Assembly: GCA_913062655.1 (NCBI GenBank)
Contig: CAJXXO010000063.1
Coordinates: 1 to 10,964 of the forward strand
Length of the DNA: 10,964 nucleotides
Direction of reading: 5' to 3'
From: an uncultured Bacteroidota bacterium
GTDB taxonomy: Bacteria; Bacteroidota; Bacteroidia; Chitinophagales; S012-47
Shown: positions 1 to 7,686 of the stretch, piece by piece
How positions within the stretch are numbered: position 1 is the stretch's first letter
How the letters are laid out: each line of letters starts with the position of its first letter
Made by a program: the position numbers and the translations under genes
The notes under the pieces: model-generated
Databases searched by the model: none
Told to the model about the DNA's origin: nothing
What the model saw: the letters and a program-made list of their open reading frames with translations, nothing else

Positions 1-134
1 AAGGCCGCCAGGCCGACCATCATCAGTATAGCATAGAACAAGGATCGGAGAAAGGGTTGGCCTTTTCGGTAATTGTACCCCGCAATAGCCAATGCGATCA
101 GAAAGAGCAGCCCTCCAAAAACAGGCAACGACAT
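1..134 (-). CDS. Partial small membrane protein, N-terminus only
   Basis: An open frame starts at the ATG complementary to 132-134 and runs without a stop off the left edge, giving 44 complete codons. The peptide begins MSLPVFGGLLFLIALAIAGY. It has two strongly hydrophobic stretches, roughly residues 3-20 and 29-44, separated by a short basic and polar link (YNYRKGQPF). This looks like the start of an integral inner-membrane protein with at least two transmembrane helices. An AG-rich stretch (GAAAGAAG) lies just upstream of the ATG and the region before it is AT-rich. The gene is divergent from the TonB-dependent receptor gene, with 94 bases between the two starts. I do not recognise the family, and too little is visible to assign a function. 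It is too short for routine ORF calling, but the composition and placement make it more credible than chance. Confidence 0.55.
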   Translation of the reverse strand, partial: MSLPVFGGLLFLIALAIAGYNYRKGQPFLRSLFYAILMMVGLAA

Positions 135-182
135 AAAAACTTCTTTCGTTGATGTAACAATAATTAACCGCCAGACGTCACG

Positions 183-209
183 TTGTAAACCCGGCAATCC
201 TGATTTTTG
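183..209 (+). promoter_or_regulatory. Possible promoter of the receptor operon
   Basis: A TTG at 183-185 is followed after 16 bases by GATTTTTG at 202-209. This matches the Bacteroidetes -7 consensus TAnnTTTG except at its first base. The start codon at 229 would then have a leader of about 15 bases. The spacing is a little shorter than the usual 17-23 and the box is imperfect, so this is only a candidate. It lies in the divergent gap, where a promoter for this operon is expected. Confidence 0.3.
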
Positions 210-228
210 TGCCGAACAACCCAAATCC

Positions 229-2610
229 ATGAAACACGCTTTTCTTGTGCTCCTGTGCCTCAGTTATTTATCGACTGCGGTAGCCCAAAACAAATACACC
301 ATCAGTGGCTATGTAGAGGATGCGAAGACAGGTGAAGTGCTTATTGGCGCTAATGTGTACGATCAAAATACCCTCCTCGGTACAGCTACCAATACCTACG
401 GTTTTTTCAGTCTGACCTTACCCGAAGGCCAGGTAGCCTTTACCGTCTCTTTCGTGGGCTATCCGGCTTATGTCGATACCTTTTACCTGGACCGCGATAC
501 CCAATTTACCCTGCCCTTGGCCAGCAGCTTTGACCTGGATGCTGTGGAAGTGCAGGCCACTAAGGTTAATCGCATCGAGGAGATGACACAAATGAGTACC
601 GTATCGGTGCCCATTGAGCAGATCAAGCAGTTACCGGCCTTCATGGGCGAAGTCGATGTGCTGAAGGCATTACAACTTTTACCCGGTGTACAGAGCGGGA
701 ATGAAGGCACCAGCGGCCTGTTTGTCCGGGGAGGGAGTCCGGATCAAAACCTGGTCTTGCTTGATGGGGTGCCGGTGTACAACGTCTCGCACCTCTTTGG
801 TTTCTTCTCCGTCTTCAATGCGGATGCTTTGAATAGCGTGCAGCTCATTAAAGGGGGTTTTCCGGCACGGTATGGGGGTCGCCTGAGCTCTGTGTTGGAG
901 ATCAATATGAAAGAAGGCAACAACAAAGAGTGGCATGGCGAAGGCTCGGTAGGTATCATTGCTTCCAAGCTTACGGTGGAAGGGCCGCTCATTAAAGACA
1001 AAGCTTCCATTCTCGTCTCCGGCCGAAGGACATATATCGACCTCCTGGCCCAGCCGATCATCAAGGCGGGCTTTGCGAGTGATGGCGGCTCAGGATCAGC
1101 AGGCTATTATTTCTATGACCTGAATGGCAAGATCAACTATAAAATATCCGACAAGGACCGCCTCTATTTCAGCGCCTACATGGGTGACGACCGGTTTTAT
1201 TTCCGCGAGCGGATCCGCTTTTCTGAGCCGGGATATGAGTCTGAAGAGCGCTTTGGGGGAGAACTCACCTGGGGCAACGTCACCAGCGTTTTGCGGTGGA
1301 ACCACCAGTTTAACAAGAAATTATTCAGCAATGTAACAGCCTACTACAGCCGATACCAATTCAACACAGGCGTGGAAGATGGGATCAAGGAGACAGAGAA
1401 TGGCGTGACCACAGAAGAGTTTTTCGGTCTGCGGTATTTCTCGGGTATTGACGATTGGAGCGGTAAGATCGACTTCGATTGGGTGCCTAATGCCAATCAT
1501 TATGTCCGCTTTGGGGCCAGCGGCATTTATCACACCTTCCGACCGGGCGCTACGCAGTTTGAGGCCGATTTTGGTGTGGGTAGCGCACTCGATACTACCA
1601 TTGCCGGAAACAATACACGAGCGGGCGAATACCGGGTCTATTTTGAAGACGATATCAAGGTCAATGAACGCTTTAAGATGAACATTGGCGTGCATGGTTC
1701 TGCCTTTGCCGTGGACAATCGATGGTACTATGATGTGGAGCCCCGATTATCTATGCGCTACCTGCTTACCGACAACCTATCTGCCAAAGCCTCCTATGCG
1801 CGTATGTCGCAGTACATTCACCTGCTCACCAACAGTGGGGTAGGCCTGCCGACCGATCTCTGGGTGCCGGCCACCGATCGGGTGCCTCCACAGCGCTCCT
1901 GGCAAGTAGCGGCCGGATTGGCGCAGACACTCGCTAACGAGTTTGAGGTAAGCCTGGAAGGCTATTACAAAGTGATGAACAACGTCATCGAGTACCGTGA
2001 TGGGGCTAGTTACCTGGGCAATGCCAACGATTGGGAATCGCAGGTGGCGAGTGGTAAAGGCTGGTCGTATGGCGCAGAGCTGTTTGTGCAGAAAAAGACG
2101 GGTAAGACTACCGGATGGCTGGGGTATACCCTCAGTTGGACCAACCGGGAATTTATGGAGCTCAACTTTGGCGAACCTTTCCCTTACAAATATGATCGCA
2201 GACATGATCTGTCCATTGCCGTGGTACATGAGATCAATGACAATTGGGAGGTGTCCGGTACCTGGGTCTATGGTACGGGTAATGCCATAAGCTTGCCCTT
2301 GCAGCAATACAGGAGCACTTATTTAGGTGATGGTAACGATCCATTCTCCAGTTTTTACAGTTCCTTGTCGTACTACGAATCGCGAAATGGATTCCGCATG
2401 CGGGCGTACCACCGGATGGACCTGGGTGTCACCAACAAGAAAGCCACAAAGTGGGGTGAAAGACGCTGGAATCTGAGCGTTTACAATGCCTACAGCCGGT
2501 TAAATCCTTTCTTTATCTATTATGGTTCGGATGACTTTGGTAACCCGGCCTTCCGCCAAGTGAGTTTGTTCCCCATATTACCCTCCATTAGCTACGCCTT
2601 CTCATTCTGA
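229..2610 (+). CDS. TonB-dependent outer-membrane receptor with N-terminal carboxypeptidase-like domain
   Basis: The product is a 793-residue TonB-dependent receptor that would take up a ligand across the outer membrane using energy from TonB/ExbBD. The start is Met229 rather than the longer frame opening at 73. Only from 229 does a signal peptide begin (MKHAFLVLLCLSYLSTAVAQ, cleavage likely after residue 20), and the longer version would overlap the divergent gene. Residues about 22-98 form a carboxypeptidase regulatory-like beta-sandwich (ISGYVEDAKTGEVLIGANVY, then the NTYGFFSL and FVGY motifs). A plug domain follows at about 125-228, with ALQLLPGVQSG, GLFVRGGSPDQNLVLLDGVP and GGFPARYGGRLSSVLEI. 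The rest is a beta-barrel ending in an aromatic C-terminal strand (SISYAFSF). It is shorter than SusC proteins (about 1000 residues) and has no SusD partner. Instead a DUF4249 lipoprotein gene follows after 4 bases. The substrate is unknown. Confidence 0.93.
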   Translation: MKHAFLVLLCLSYLSTAVAQNKYTISGYVEDAKTGEVLIGANVYDQNTLLGTATNTYGFFSLTLPEGQVAFTVSFVGYPAYVDTFYLDRDTQFTLPLASSFDLDAVEVQATKVNRIEEMTQMSTVSVPIEQIKQLPAFMGEVDVLKALQLLPGVQSGNEGTSGLFVRGGSPDQNLVLLDGVPVYNVSHLFGFFSVFNADALNSVQLIKGGFPARYGGRLSSVLEINMKEGNNKEWHGEGSVGIIASKLTVEGPLIKDKASILVSGRRTYIDLLAQPIIKAGFASDGGSGSAGYYFYDLNGKINYKISDKDRLYFSAYMGDDRFYFRERIRFSEPGYESEERFGGELTWGNVTSVLRWNHQFNKKLFSNVTAYYSRYQFNTGVEDGIKETENGVTTEEFFGLRYFSGIDDWSGKIDFDWVPNANHYVRFGASGIYHTFRPGATQFEADFGVGSALDTTIAGNNTRAGEYRVYFEDDIKVNERFKMNIGVHGSAFAVDNRWYYDVEPRLSMRYLLTDNLSAKASYARMSQYIHLLTNSGVGLPTDLWVPATDRVPPQRSWQVAAGLAQTLANEFEVSLEGYYKVMNNVIEYRDGASYLGNANDWESQVASGKGWSYGAELFVQKKTGKTTGWLGYTLSWTNREFMELNFGEPFPYKYDRRHDLSIAVVHEINDNWEVSGTWVYGTGNAISLPLQQYRSTYLGDGNDPFSSFYSSLSYYESRNGFRMRAYHRMDLGVTNKKATKWGERRWNLSVYNAYSRLNPFFIYYGSDDFGNPAFRQVSLFPILPSISYAFSF

Positions 2611-2614
2611 TACT

Positions 2615-3490
2615 ATGAAATCGATATACTTCATTATACTTCTGTCCTTTGCTACCGCCTGTGAGTTGGTGGTGCCCATTGACCTACCCGACCAGGAGCC
2701 CAAGTTGGTGTTGAATGGCTTCCTGGAAGCTGACTCAGGCGCTACCGTTTTCTTGTCTAGAAGTTATGGCATGTATGAGGAGTTCGACATTGATCCGGTA
2801 CCAGGCGGACAAGTAACGATAGCAGAAAATCAAGGATCCGCTGTTCCCATGTTCCAGGATAGGGATGATTCTCTTCGTTTTGATCTGGATGCCCTTACCA
2901 TTCAACCGGGTAACACCTATACCGTTGAAGCTTCAGCACCAGGCTACGAGACTGTTCGTGGCGTTACCACGGTACCCCAGCGTATTACCTTTGATACGGT
3001 AGAAGTGGATCTGGGTGCCCGCAGAGACCGGGATAGCGTATTGTTTGATGTATGGACACTGCATCTAACAGACCCGCCAGGGGAGGAGAACTACTATTTC
3101 TTGCGGGTGTACCTGGATACCGACATTGAAAACTACTTGATTTGTTTTGAGACCCTGGACCCTGTATTAGCTGATTTGGATGTGTTGAATAACGGGAATG
3201 ATGTTGCGAACCTTTGTGAAGGTCGATTCAATGATGTAATCTTCAATGGGACTACGTATGAATTGCAAGTTTTTACGGAGGCCTTTTACCGTCAGCAGCC
3301 GGATGCCACCATTGAGTTTGAATTGTTGCATCTGGACCAGGCGGCTTACAATTATCTGTTGTCTTCTGAAAGGCAGTTTAATACAGAAGGCAATCCATTT
3401 GCCGAACCCGCCATTGTTTTCAATAACATTGAGAATGGGTTTGGTATCATAGGTTCTGTAACTTCCACCACATACCGGGTAGAATTGTAA
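2615..3490 (+). CDS. DUF4249 family lipoprotein
   Basis: This is a 291-residue secreted lipoprotein. The N-terminus has a short hydrophobic segment ending in ATAC, with the candidate lipidated cysteine at residue 16. The lipobox is loose but acceptable for Bacteroidetes. The DUF4249 signature is clear. An early PKLVLNGFL strand and a PGNTYTVEASAPGYETV segment (98-114) are followed by PPGEENYYFLRVY (154-166) and a C-terminal GNPFAEP...NNIENGFGIIGS motif (259-281). C177 and C201 are the only cysteines after the lipid site and could form a disulfide. Proteins of this family are typically encoded beside TonB-dependent receptors with a carboxypeptidase-like domain, as here. It may be a surface or periplasmic accessory to the receptor, but the biochemical role is not established. 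The ATG sits 4 bases after the receptor stop with no Shine-Dalgarno, which suggests translational coupling. Confidence 0.9.
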   Translation: MKSIYFIILLSFATACELVVPIDLPDQEPKLVLNGFLEADSGATVFLSRSYGMYEEFDIDPVPGGQVTIAENQGSAVPMFQDRDDSLRFDLDALTIQPGNTYTVEASAPGYETVRGVTTVPQRITFDTVEVDLGARRDRDSVLFDVWTLHLTDPPGEENYYFLRVYLDTDIENYLICFETLDPVLADLDVLNNGNDVANLCEGRFNDVIFNGTTYELQVFTEAFYRQQPDATIEFELLHLDQAAYNYLLSSERQFNTEGNPFAEPAIVFNNIENGFGIIGSVTSTTYRVEL

Positions 3491-3499
3491 GAATTGTAT

Positions 3500-5974
3500 A
3501 TGCGTTGGTTGCTAGGATTGGTTTTCGTTTTTTGTGCATGGTCTGCTGCCGGACAGACATGGTCGGGGGTGGTGATCGATTCGGCAGATCAAGCGCCCTT
3601 GCCATTTGTGCATATTCTGGTAGATGGCGACCCACAAAAGGGTGAGGTCACCGACCTGGATGGCACCTTTAGTATTCCGCCCATGGAGAATGCCACTTAC
3701 CTGGAGTTTCGCTATGTAGGCTACAGAACTGTTCGGGTGCCGGTGGAGCGCTTCTCGGAACGTAGAGTAATAGCGCTGGTGAAGACCGGCATTCAATTGG
3801 CGGAGGTAGAGGTAAAAGCAGGCGAAAACCCGGCTCATCGTATCATTAAGCGGGTGATCGACAATCGAAAGCAGAATAACCCCTTGTCGTACGATAATTT
3901 CTCCTATCAGGCGTATGATAAGCTGATCGTGACCAGCAACAACTACCTGAAGGAGGAGTTGCTGGTAGCATCAGACAGCACCTGGTTTCAAGTGCCGGAC
4001 TCGCTGCAATCACAGGTAGATAGTATCTCTACTGACACATCCGGGCTGAGTTTCCTGGATAGCAACTACCTCTTCATTCTGGAAACGGTATCCCAACGTG
4101 ATTTTCAAGGGCCGAGTAAAGACGTAACAGAGATTATGGGTACGCAGGCGTCAGGATTGCGTATTCCGGAGTTGTTTCTGCAGGCTACAGATTTTCAGCC
4201 TTTCTCTTTTTACGAGGACCGGATAGAACTGCTGGGTACATCTTATGTCAACCCCATCGCCAAAGGCGCTATCAACCGCTATTTCTATGACCTGCAGGAT
4301 ACCCTGTATGATGGACCGGATAGCATCTATGTGATCGCTTATCGGCCGAGAAAGGGAAAGACATTCCAGGGTTTACAAGGTGCCTTGTATATCCATACGG
4401 ATGGGTATGCGGTGCAGCACTTGCTGGCAGAACCGGTGGGCACCTTCGGTATGAAGATGCATATACAACAGACGTATCAGCGGGTAAATGGCCAATGGTT
4501 TCCCGATCAGTTGCATACCGACCTGGCTTTTCCTTTTATCTGGATCGAAGATGGGCCTGCGGTAGCCACGGCAAGAAGCTATTTGTCTAAGGTGACTGTC
4601 AACAAGGAGCAGGTCGAGAAAAAGAATACACGCTTTGCAGTGCGGGTACTGCCTAAGGCGGAGAAAAAGGATAGCGACTGGTGGGCGCAATACAGGCGCG
4701 ATACCCTCACGCCTAAAGAGCAACAGACCTATGTGGTACTGGATAGTTTGAGTGAAGAAGTCGGTGCAGAGCGAAAAATTCGATGGCTCCTGGCTTTAGC
4801 ACGCGGAAGTGTACGCAGTGGCCCGATCGACTGGCCTATAAAAGATTGGGTGGCCTTTAACAATTATGAAGGGGTTCGCCTGGGGCTGGGTGGAAAGACT
4901 AATGAGCTCTTTTCAGATCGTATCGTATTGAAGGGTAATGTGGCGTATGGTACCCGCGATAAGGCCTGGAAATATGGTGCCTCTGTGGCTGCACAGTTTT
5001 GGCCGGGGGCAGATGCCTGGTTGCGGGTAGGCTACCGGGATGAAGTATTTGAATCAGGTAGGCAAAGAATACAGGTAGAGCCAGCCGATGAGCTGTGGTT
5101 GCACAATATCCGTAAGTACCTGGTCAGTGATATGTTTACTGAACGGGCCTTCTCCCTGGAAATGCCCTTTCGACCCTTGCCAAGCCTCACGGTGGAGCCT
5201 TTTATACGGTCGGGTAGCTGGCAGTCACCTTTCCAATACCAGTTGGCTTGGTTAGAAAGTGATAACATCACGGTTTGGCAACGGGACTTTTTCTTTACCG
5301 AGGTAGGTGCGCGGCTGAAGTGGGTGCCGGGGCAATCCTTAGCCAGGATCCGAAGCCGGGTCATTCCCATGAATAGCAACAAGCCGGCTTTCTGGCTAAG
5401 CTATCGGCAAGGTATACCGGAGCTGTATGGTGAATTGACGTACCAGGCGGTAGAAGGTCAATTTCAGTATCGACACACCTGGCGCAACAATACGGCCACC
5501 GGTTTGGATATCAATGCCGGATGGATCGAAGGTAGAGTGCCGTACTATCAGCAGTTTCTAGCCCGTGGGTCACGTTTTACCAATGCGTATTATGTGATCG
5601 AAAACAATTTTCACACCATGCCCATTCACACCTATCTGGCCGATCGATATGCTACGGCATTTGTACGGCACGAATTTGGCCACCTCTTCAAAGGCAAAGG
5701 ATTCTTTCAGCCTCGCTGGGTACTGACCCTGGGGGGCTATTGGGGTGACATAAAACATCCGGAATACCACCGCAACAATACATTTGCCGTGGCGCCAAAA
5801 GGCTATTATGAAGGCGGTTTAATCATCCACGATATCTACAGTACTACAGACAACTTGGGACTAAACACGGGGTTAGGTGTAGGGGCATTCTACCACTTTG
5901 GGCCCTATGCTACGGGCAATTGGCAAGATAACCTGGCCTTCCGGGTCGCCATTCGGTTTGGCATAGGGGAATAA
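3500..5974 (+). CDS. DUF5686 / carboxypeptidase-like regulatory domain outer-membrane protein
   Basis: This is an 824-residue exported protein of the DUF5686 type. ATG at 3500 is chosen over an in-frame TTG at 3494 because the signal peptide starts cleanly there (MRWLLGLVFVFCAWSAAGQ, cleavage near residue 19). Residues about 20-105 are a carboxypeptidase regulatory-like domain (SGVVIDSADQAPLPFVHILV, then DLDGTFSI and FRYVGYRTV). The linker VEVKAGENPAHRIIKRVIDN (103-122), followed by YDNFSYQAYDKL, is the DUF5686 hallmark. The remainder is rich in alternating aromatic and polar strands, compatible with an outer-membrane beta-barrel, and ends in FRVAIRFGIGE. It has no plug domain, so it is not a second TonB receptor. 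The function of the family is unknown. It starts 9 bases after the DUF4249 gene and is very likely its operon partner. A hairpin terminator follows the stop. Confidence 0.88.
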   Translation: MRWLLGLVFVFCAWSAAGQTWSGVVIDSADQAPLPFVHILVDGDPQKGEVTDLDGTFSIPPMENATYLEFRYVGYRTVRVPVERFSERRVIALVKTGIQLAEVEVKAGENPAHRIIKRVIDNRKQNNPLSYDNFSYQAYDKLIVTSNNYLKEELLVASDSTWFQVPDSLQSQVDSISTDTSGLSFLDSNYLFILETVSQRDFQGPSKDVTEIMGTQASGLRIPELFLQATDFQPFSFYEDRIELLGTSYVNPIAKGAINRYFYDLQDTLYDGPDSIYVIAYRPRKGKTFQGLQGALYIHTDGYAVQHLLAEPVGTFGMKMHIQQTYQRVNGQWFPDQLHTDLAFPFIWIEDGPAVATARSYLSKVTVNKEQVEKKNTRFAVRVLPKAEKKDSDWWAQYRRDTLTPKEQQTYVVLDSLSEEVGAERKIRWLLALARGSVRSGPIDWPIKDWVAFNNYEGVRLGLGGKTNELFSDRIVLKGNVAYGTRDKAWKYGASVAAQFWPGADAWLRVGYRDEVFESGRQRIQVEPADELWLHNIRKYLVSDMFTERAFSLEMPFRPLPSLTVEPFIRSGSWQSPFQYQLAWLESDNITVWQRDFFFTEVGARLKWVPGQSLARIRSRVIPMNSNKPAFWLSYRQGIPELYGELTYQAVEGQFQYRHTWRNNTATGLDINAGWIEGRVPYYQQFLARGSRFTNAYYVIENNFHTMPIHTYLADRYATAFVRHEFGHLFKGKGFFQPRWVLTLGGYWGDIKHPEYHRNNTFAVAPKGYYEGGLIIHDIYSTTDNLGLNTGLGVGAFYHFGPYATGNWQDNLAFRVAIRFGIGE

Positions 5975-5975
5975 A

Positions 5976-6004
5976 AAAAGGCCCGCACATTGTACGGACC
6001 TTTT
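5976..6004. terminator. Bidirectional hairpin terminator between converging units
   Basis: A stem is formed by GGCCCGCAC (5980-5988) and GTACGGACC (5992-6000) with two mismatches and an ATT loop. It is flanked by an A-run (5973-5979, overlapping the stop codon) and TTTT (6001-6004). Read on the plus strand it ends the receptor operon. Read on the minus strand, with a T7 tract after the stem, it ends the rplS transcript. The minus-strand version has the stronger T-tract. Confidence 0.75.
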
Positions 6005-6024
6005 GTGTATCATGTAGCGACAGA

Positions 6025-6369
6025 CTATCGCTTTTCCTTGATTCTGGCCTTCTTACCACGCAATTCACGCAAGTAGAAGATACGTGCTCTGCGTACGCGA
6101 CCACGCTGGTTGATCTGAATGCTTTCGATATTGGGTGAGTGAACCGGGAAGATACGCTCTACACCGATGTTGCCACTCATTTTTCGGATGGTAAACGTTT
6201 CTGTAGTGCCTGTGCCGCTACGCTGCAATACGGTGCCCTTGAAGGACTGTGTACGCGTTTTATCACCTTCTTTGATGAAGTAGCTAACGGTAATGGTATC
6301 ACCTGCTTTGAAGTCAGGCACTTGATTGGTAGGATTTACCTCGTTTGTCAGTTGTTGTACGATGTCCAT
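6025..6369 (-). CDS. rplS: Ribosomal protein bL19
   Basis: This 114-residue protein is the large-subunit ribosomal protein bL19, which sits at the interface with the small subunit. The full-length family pattern is present. It comprises FKAGDTITVSYFIKEGDK (20-37), QSFKGTVLQRSGTG (41-54), TFTIRKMSGNIGVERIFPVH (59-78), SPNIESIQ and the basic C-terminal RVRRARIFYLRELRGKKARI (91-110). The length is normal. It is the last gene of the minus-strand cluster, 86 bases downstream of trmD, with its own promoter-like element and a small leader hairpin in that gap. This suggests that it can be expressed separately from rpsP-rimM-trmD. A terminator lies about 20 bases after its stop. Confidence 0.98.
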   Translation of the reverse strand: MDIVQQLTNEVNPTNQVPDFKAGDTITVSYFIKEGDKTRTQSFKGTVLQRSGTGTTETFTIRKMSGNIGVERIFPVHSPNIESIQINQRGRVRRARIFYLRELRGKKARIKEKR

Positions 6370-6392
6370 AGTCGTAGTCTATTAAATGGTCT

Positions 6393-6405
6393 TTCGCAAA
6401 GCGAA
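6393..6405 (-). other. Leader hairpin before rplS
   Basis: On the minus strand TTCGC-TTT-GCGAA makes a perfect 5-bp hairpin with a 3-base loop, 24-36 bases before the rplS start. If the promoter at 6408-6437 is used, the hairpin would sit almost at the 5' end of the transcript. It could stabilise the mRNA or be a regulatory site. No function is demonstrated. Confidence 0.4.
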
Positions 6406-6407
6406 TG

Positions 6408-6437
6408 CAAAGGTAATTAAAATTGCAAGCAAAATAA
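6408..6437 (-). promoter_or_regulatory. Promoter-like element for rplS
   Basis: On the minus strand TACCTTTG (6408-6415) matches the Bacteroidetes -7 box TAnnTTTG exactly. A TTA, one base off the TTG -33 element, lies 19 bases upstream at 6435-6437. Transcription would start about 33 bases before the rplS ATG. The exact -7 match in an AT-rich gap between trmD and rplS is the main support. The -33 element is weak. Confidence 0.5.
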
Positions 6438-6455
6438 ATGGCGGTAGGCTAAATT

Positions 6456-7142
6456 TTACACATCCTCATTATCCAGGAGATCCGGCCGTCTTTTTCGGGT
6501 GCGTTCCAGTGCTTGTTCATAGCGCCAGTCTTCAATTTTAGCATGCTGACCGCTCAGCAGGATATCAGGTACTTGCCAGCCTCTGTACTCCGCTGGACGG
6601 GTGTAAACGGGCGGGGAGAGGAGCTTGTCCTGAAAGGAATCAAAAAGCGCAGAGGTCTCATCATTGAGTACACCGGGTAGCAGGCGGCCGATGGCATCTA
6701 CCAGCACTGCGGCAGCTAATTCGCCACCTGAAAGGACGTAATCTCCTATACTGATCTCTTTCGTGATAAAATGCTCCCGGATTCGTTCATCCACGCCCTT
6801 GTAATGGCCACACAGGATCATCAGATTGCCTTGCAGGCTAAGTTGATTGGCTATGGATTGATTCAGTGTGTCGCCATCGGGTGTCATATAGATGATCTCG
6901 TCATAGGCGCGTTGCTGCTGCAGGTGTTCGATACAGCGTACCACCGGTTCCAGCATCATCACCATGCCGGCTCCACCGCCAAATTGATAATCGTCCACCT
7001 GCTTGTGCTTGAAAGGGGAGTAGTCGCGCAATTGGTGCACCTCCACTTCCAGCAGGCCTTTGTCCTGGGCGCGCTGCATGATGGAGTGCTGGAGCGGGCT
7101 CTCCAATAACTCAGGTAGTACGGTGATGATATCGATACGCAT
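6456..7142 (-). CDS. trmD: tRNA (guanine-N1-)-methyltransferase TrmD
   Basis: This 228-residue SPOUT-class methyltransferase transfers a methyl group from S-adenosylmethionine to N1 of G37 in tRNAs, which prevents +1 frameshifting. The N-terminus MRIDIITVLPELL is canonical. FGGGAGMVMM (54-63), LCGHYKGVDERI (110-121) and ISIGDYVLSGGELAA (130-144) form the trefoil-knot cofactor site. The catalytic aspartate is expected at D168 in the DSF motif. YTRPAEYRGWQVPDILLSG (180-198) and the C-terminal EDWRYEQALERTRKRRPDLL complete the tRNA-binding part. Length is normal. Its ATG lies 2 bases after the rimM stop, so the two are translated from the same message, as in many bacteria. Confidence 0.98.
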   Translation of the reverse strand: MRIDIITVLPELLESPLQHSIMQRAQDKGLLEVEVHQLRDYSPFKHKQVDDYQFGGGAGMVMMLEPVVRCIEHLQQQRAYDEIIYMTPDGDTLNQSIANQLSLQGNLMILCGHYKGVDERIREHFITKEISIGDYVLSGGELAAAVLVDAIGRLLPGVLNDETSALFDSFQDKLLSPPVYTRPAEYRGWQVPDILLSGQHAKIEDWRYEQALERTRKRRPDLLDNEDV

Positions 7143-7144
7143 GA

Positions 7145-7684
7145 TTACAAGTATACGTCCAACAAGCCTTCGGGCAGATCCACCGACACTATTTTGCCGG
7201 TCTCATCGATTTCGAGCAGAAAGTCATCATGTAGGGGTACCAATACTTCGTTGCCTTCATAATCGATACGCGCGACTTCCTGCTGAGGCAGGTCGTATAT
7301 CGCTTCGATAACCCCCAAGGTGCCCAGCCGAAGGTCCTGAATGGTAAACCCGATAAGTCGTGTAAAAGATAAATCCGCTGTCAGTTCCACCTCATCTTCG
7401 GGGAGGTAGAGGTCTGCTCCTTGCCAGGCTTTCCCCTCCTCCTTGCTGTTGACTTCCTCCAGCTTAAGAATGGGGGTGGCCGAAGACCAGGCGCGGATGT
7501 ATTCTACAAATATAGGCAGCATGCCCTCCGGACGGGCAACAAAAAAGGCTTCAACGGGAGTGAAGCCTTCTTCGTTATCGGTTGGTGTGGAGTCGAAGTC
7601 GATGTTCATCTCAACTTTCAGCTCTCCCTTCACCCCAAATGTCCGAAGGATACGTCCCACACGGGTATACCCTTCCGGTGTCAT
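7145..7684 (-). CDS. rimM: Ribosome maturation factor RimM
   Basis: This 179-residue protein is RimM, which assists 30S subunit assembly near the 16S rRNA head and binds uS19. The N-terminal RimM domain begins with TRVGRILRTFGVKGELKVEM (7-26). The C-terminal PRC-barrel covers about residues 105-179, with LIGFTIQDLRLGTLGVIEAI (110-129), NEVLVPLHDDFLLEID (145-160) and a terminal KIVSVDLPEGLLDVYL. Length is typical. It lies between rpsP and trmD with 2-base gaps on each side, the usual order rpsP-rimM-trmD. The start ATG has no Shine-Dalgarno and probably depends on translation of rpsP. Confidence 0.97.
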   Translation of the reverse strand: MTPEGYTRVGRILRTFGVKGELKVEMNIDFDSTPTDNEEGFTPVEAFFVARPEGMLPIFVEYIRAWSSATPILKLEEVNSKEEGKAWQGADLYLPEDEVELTADLSFTRLIGFTIQDLRLGTLGVIEAIYDLPQQEVARIDYEGNEVLVPLHDDFLLEIDETGKIVSVDLPEGLLDVYL

Positions 7685-7686
7685 GG

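Noticed and set aside
73..228. N-terminal extension of the TonB-dependent receptor frame (52 extra residues from ATG 73)
   Set aside because: The extension has no signal-peptide character, would bury the clear signal peptide that starts at 229, and overlaps the divergent membrane-protein gene.
1777..2307. 176-codon minus-strand frame inside the receptor gene
   Set aside because: It is antisense to conserved barrel-coding sequence and has no recognisable domain or promoter.
3494..3499. TTG start two codons before the DUF5686 ATG
   Set aside because: The ATG at 3500 gives a clean signal peptide. The TTG adds only M-Y and has no supporting signal.
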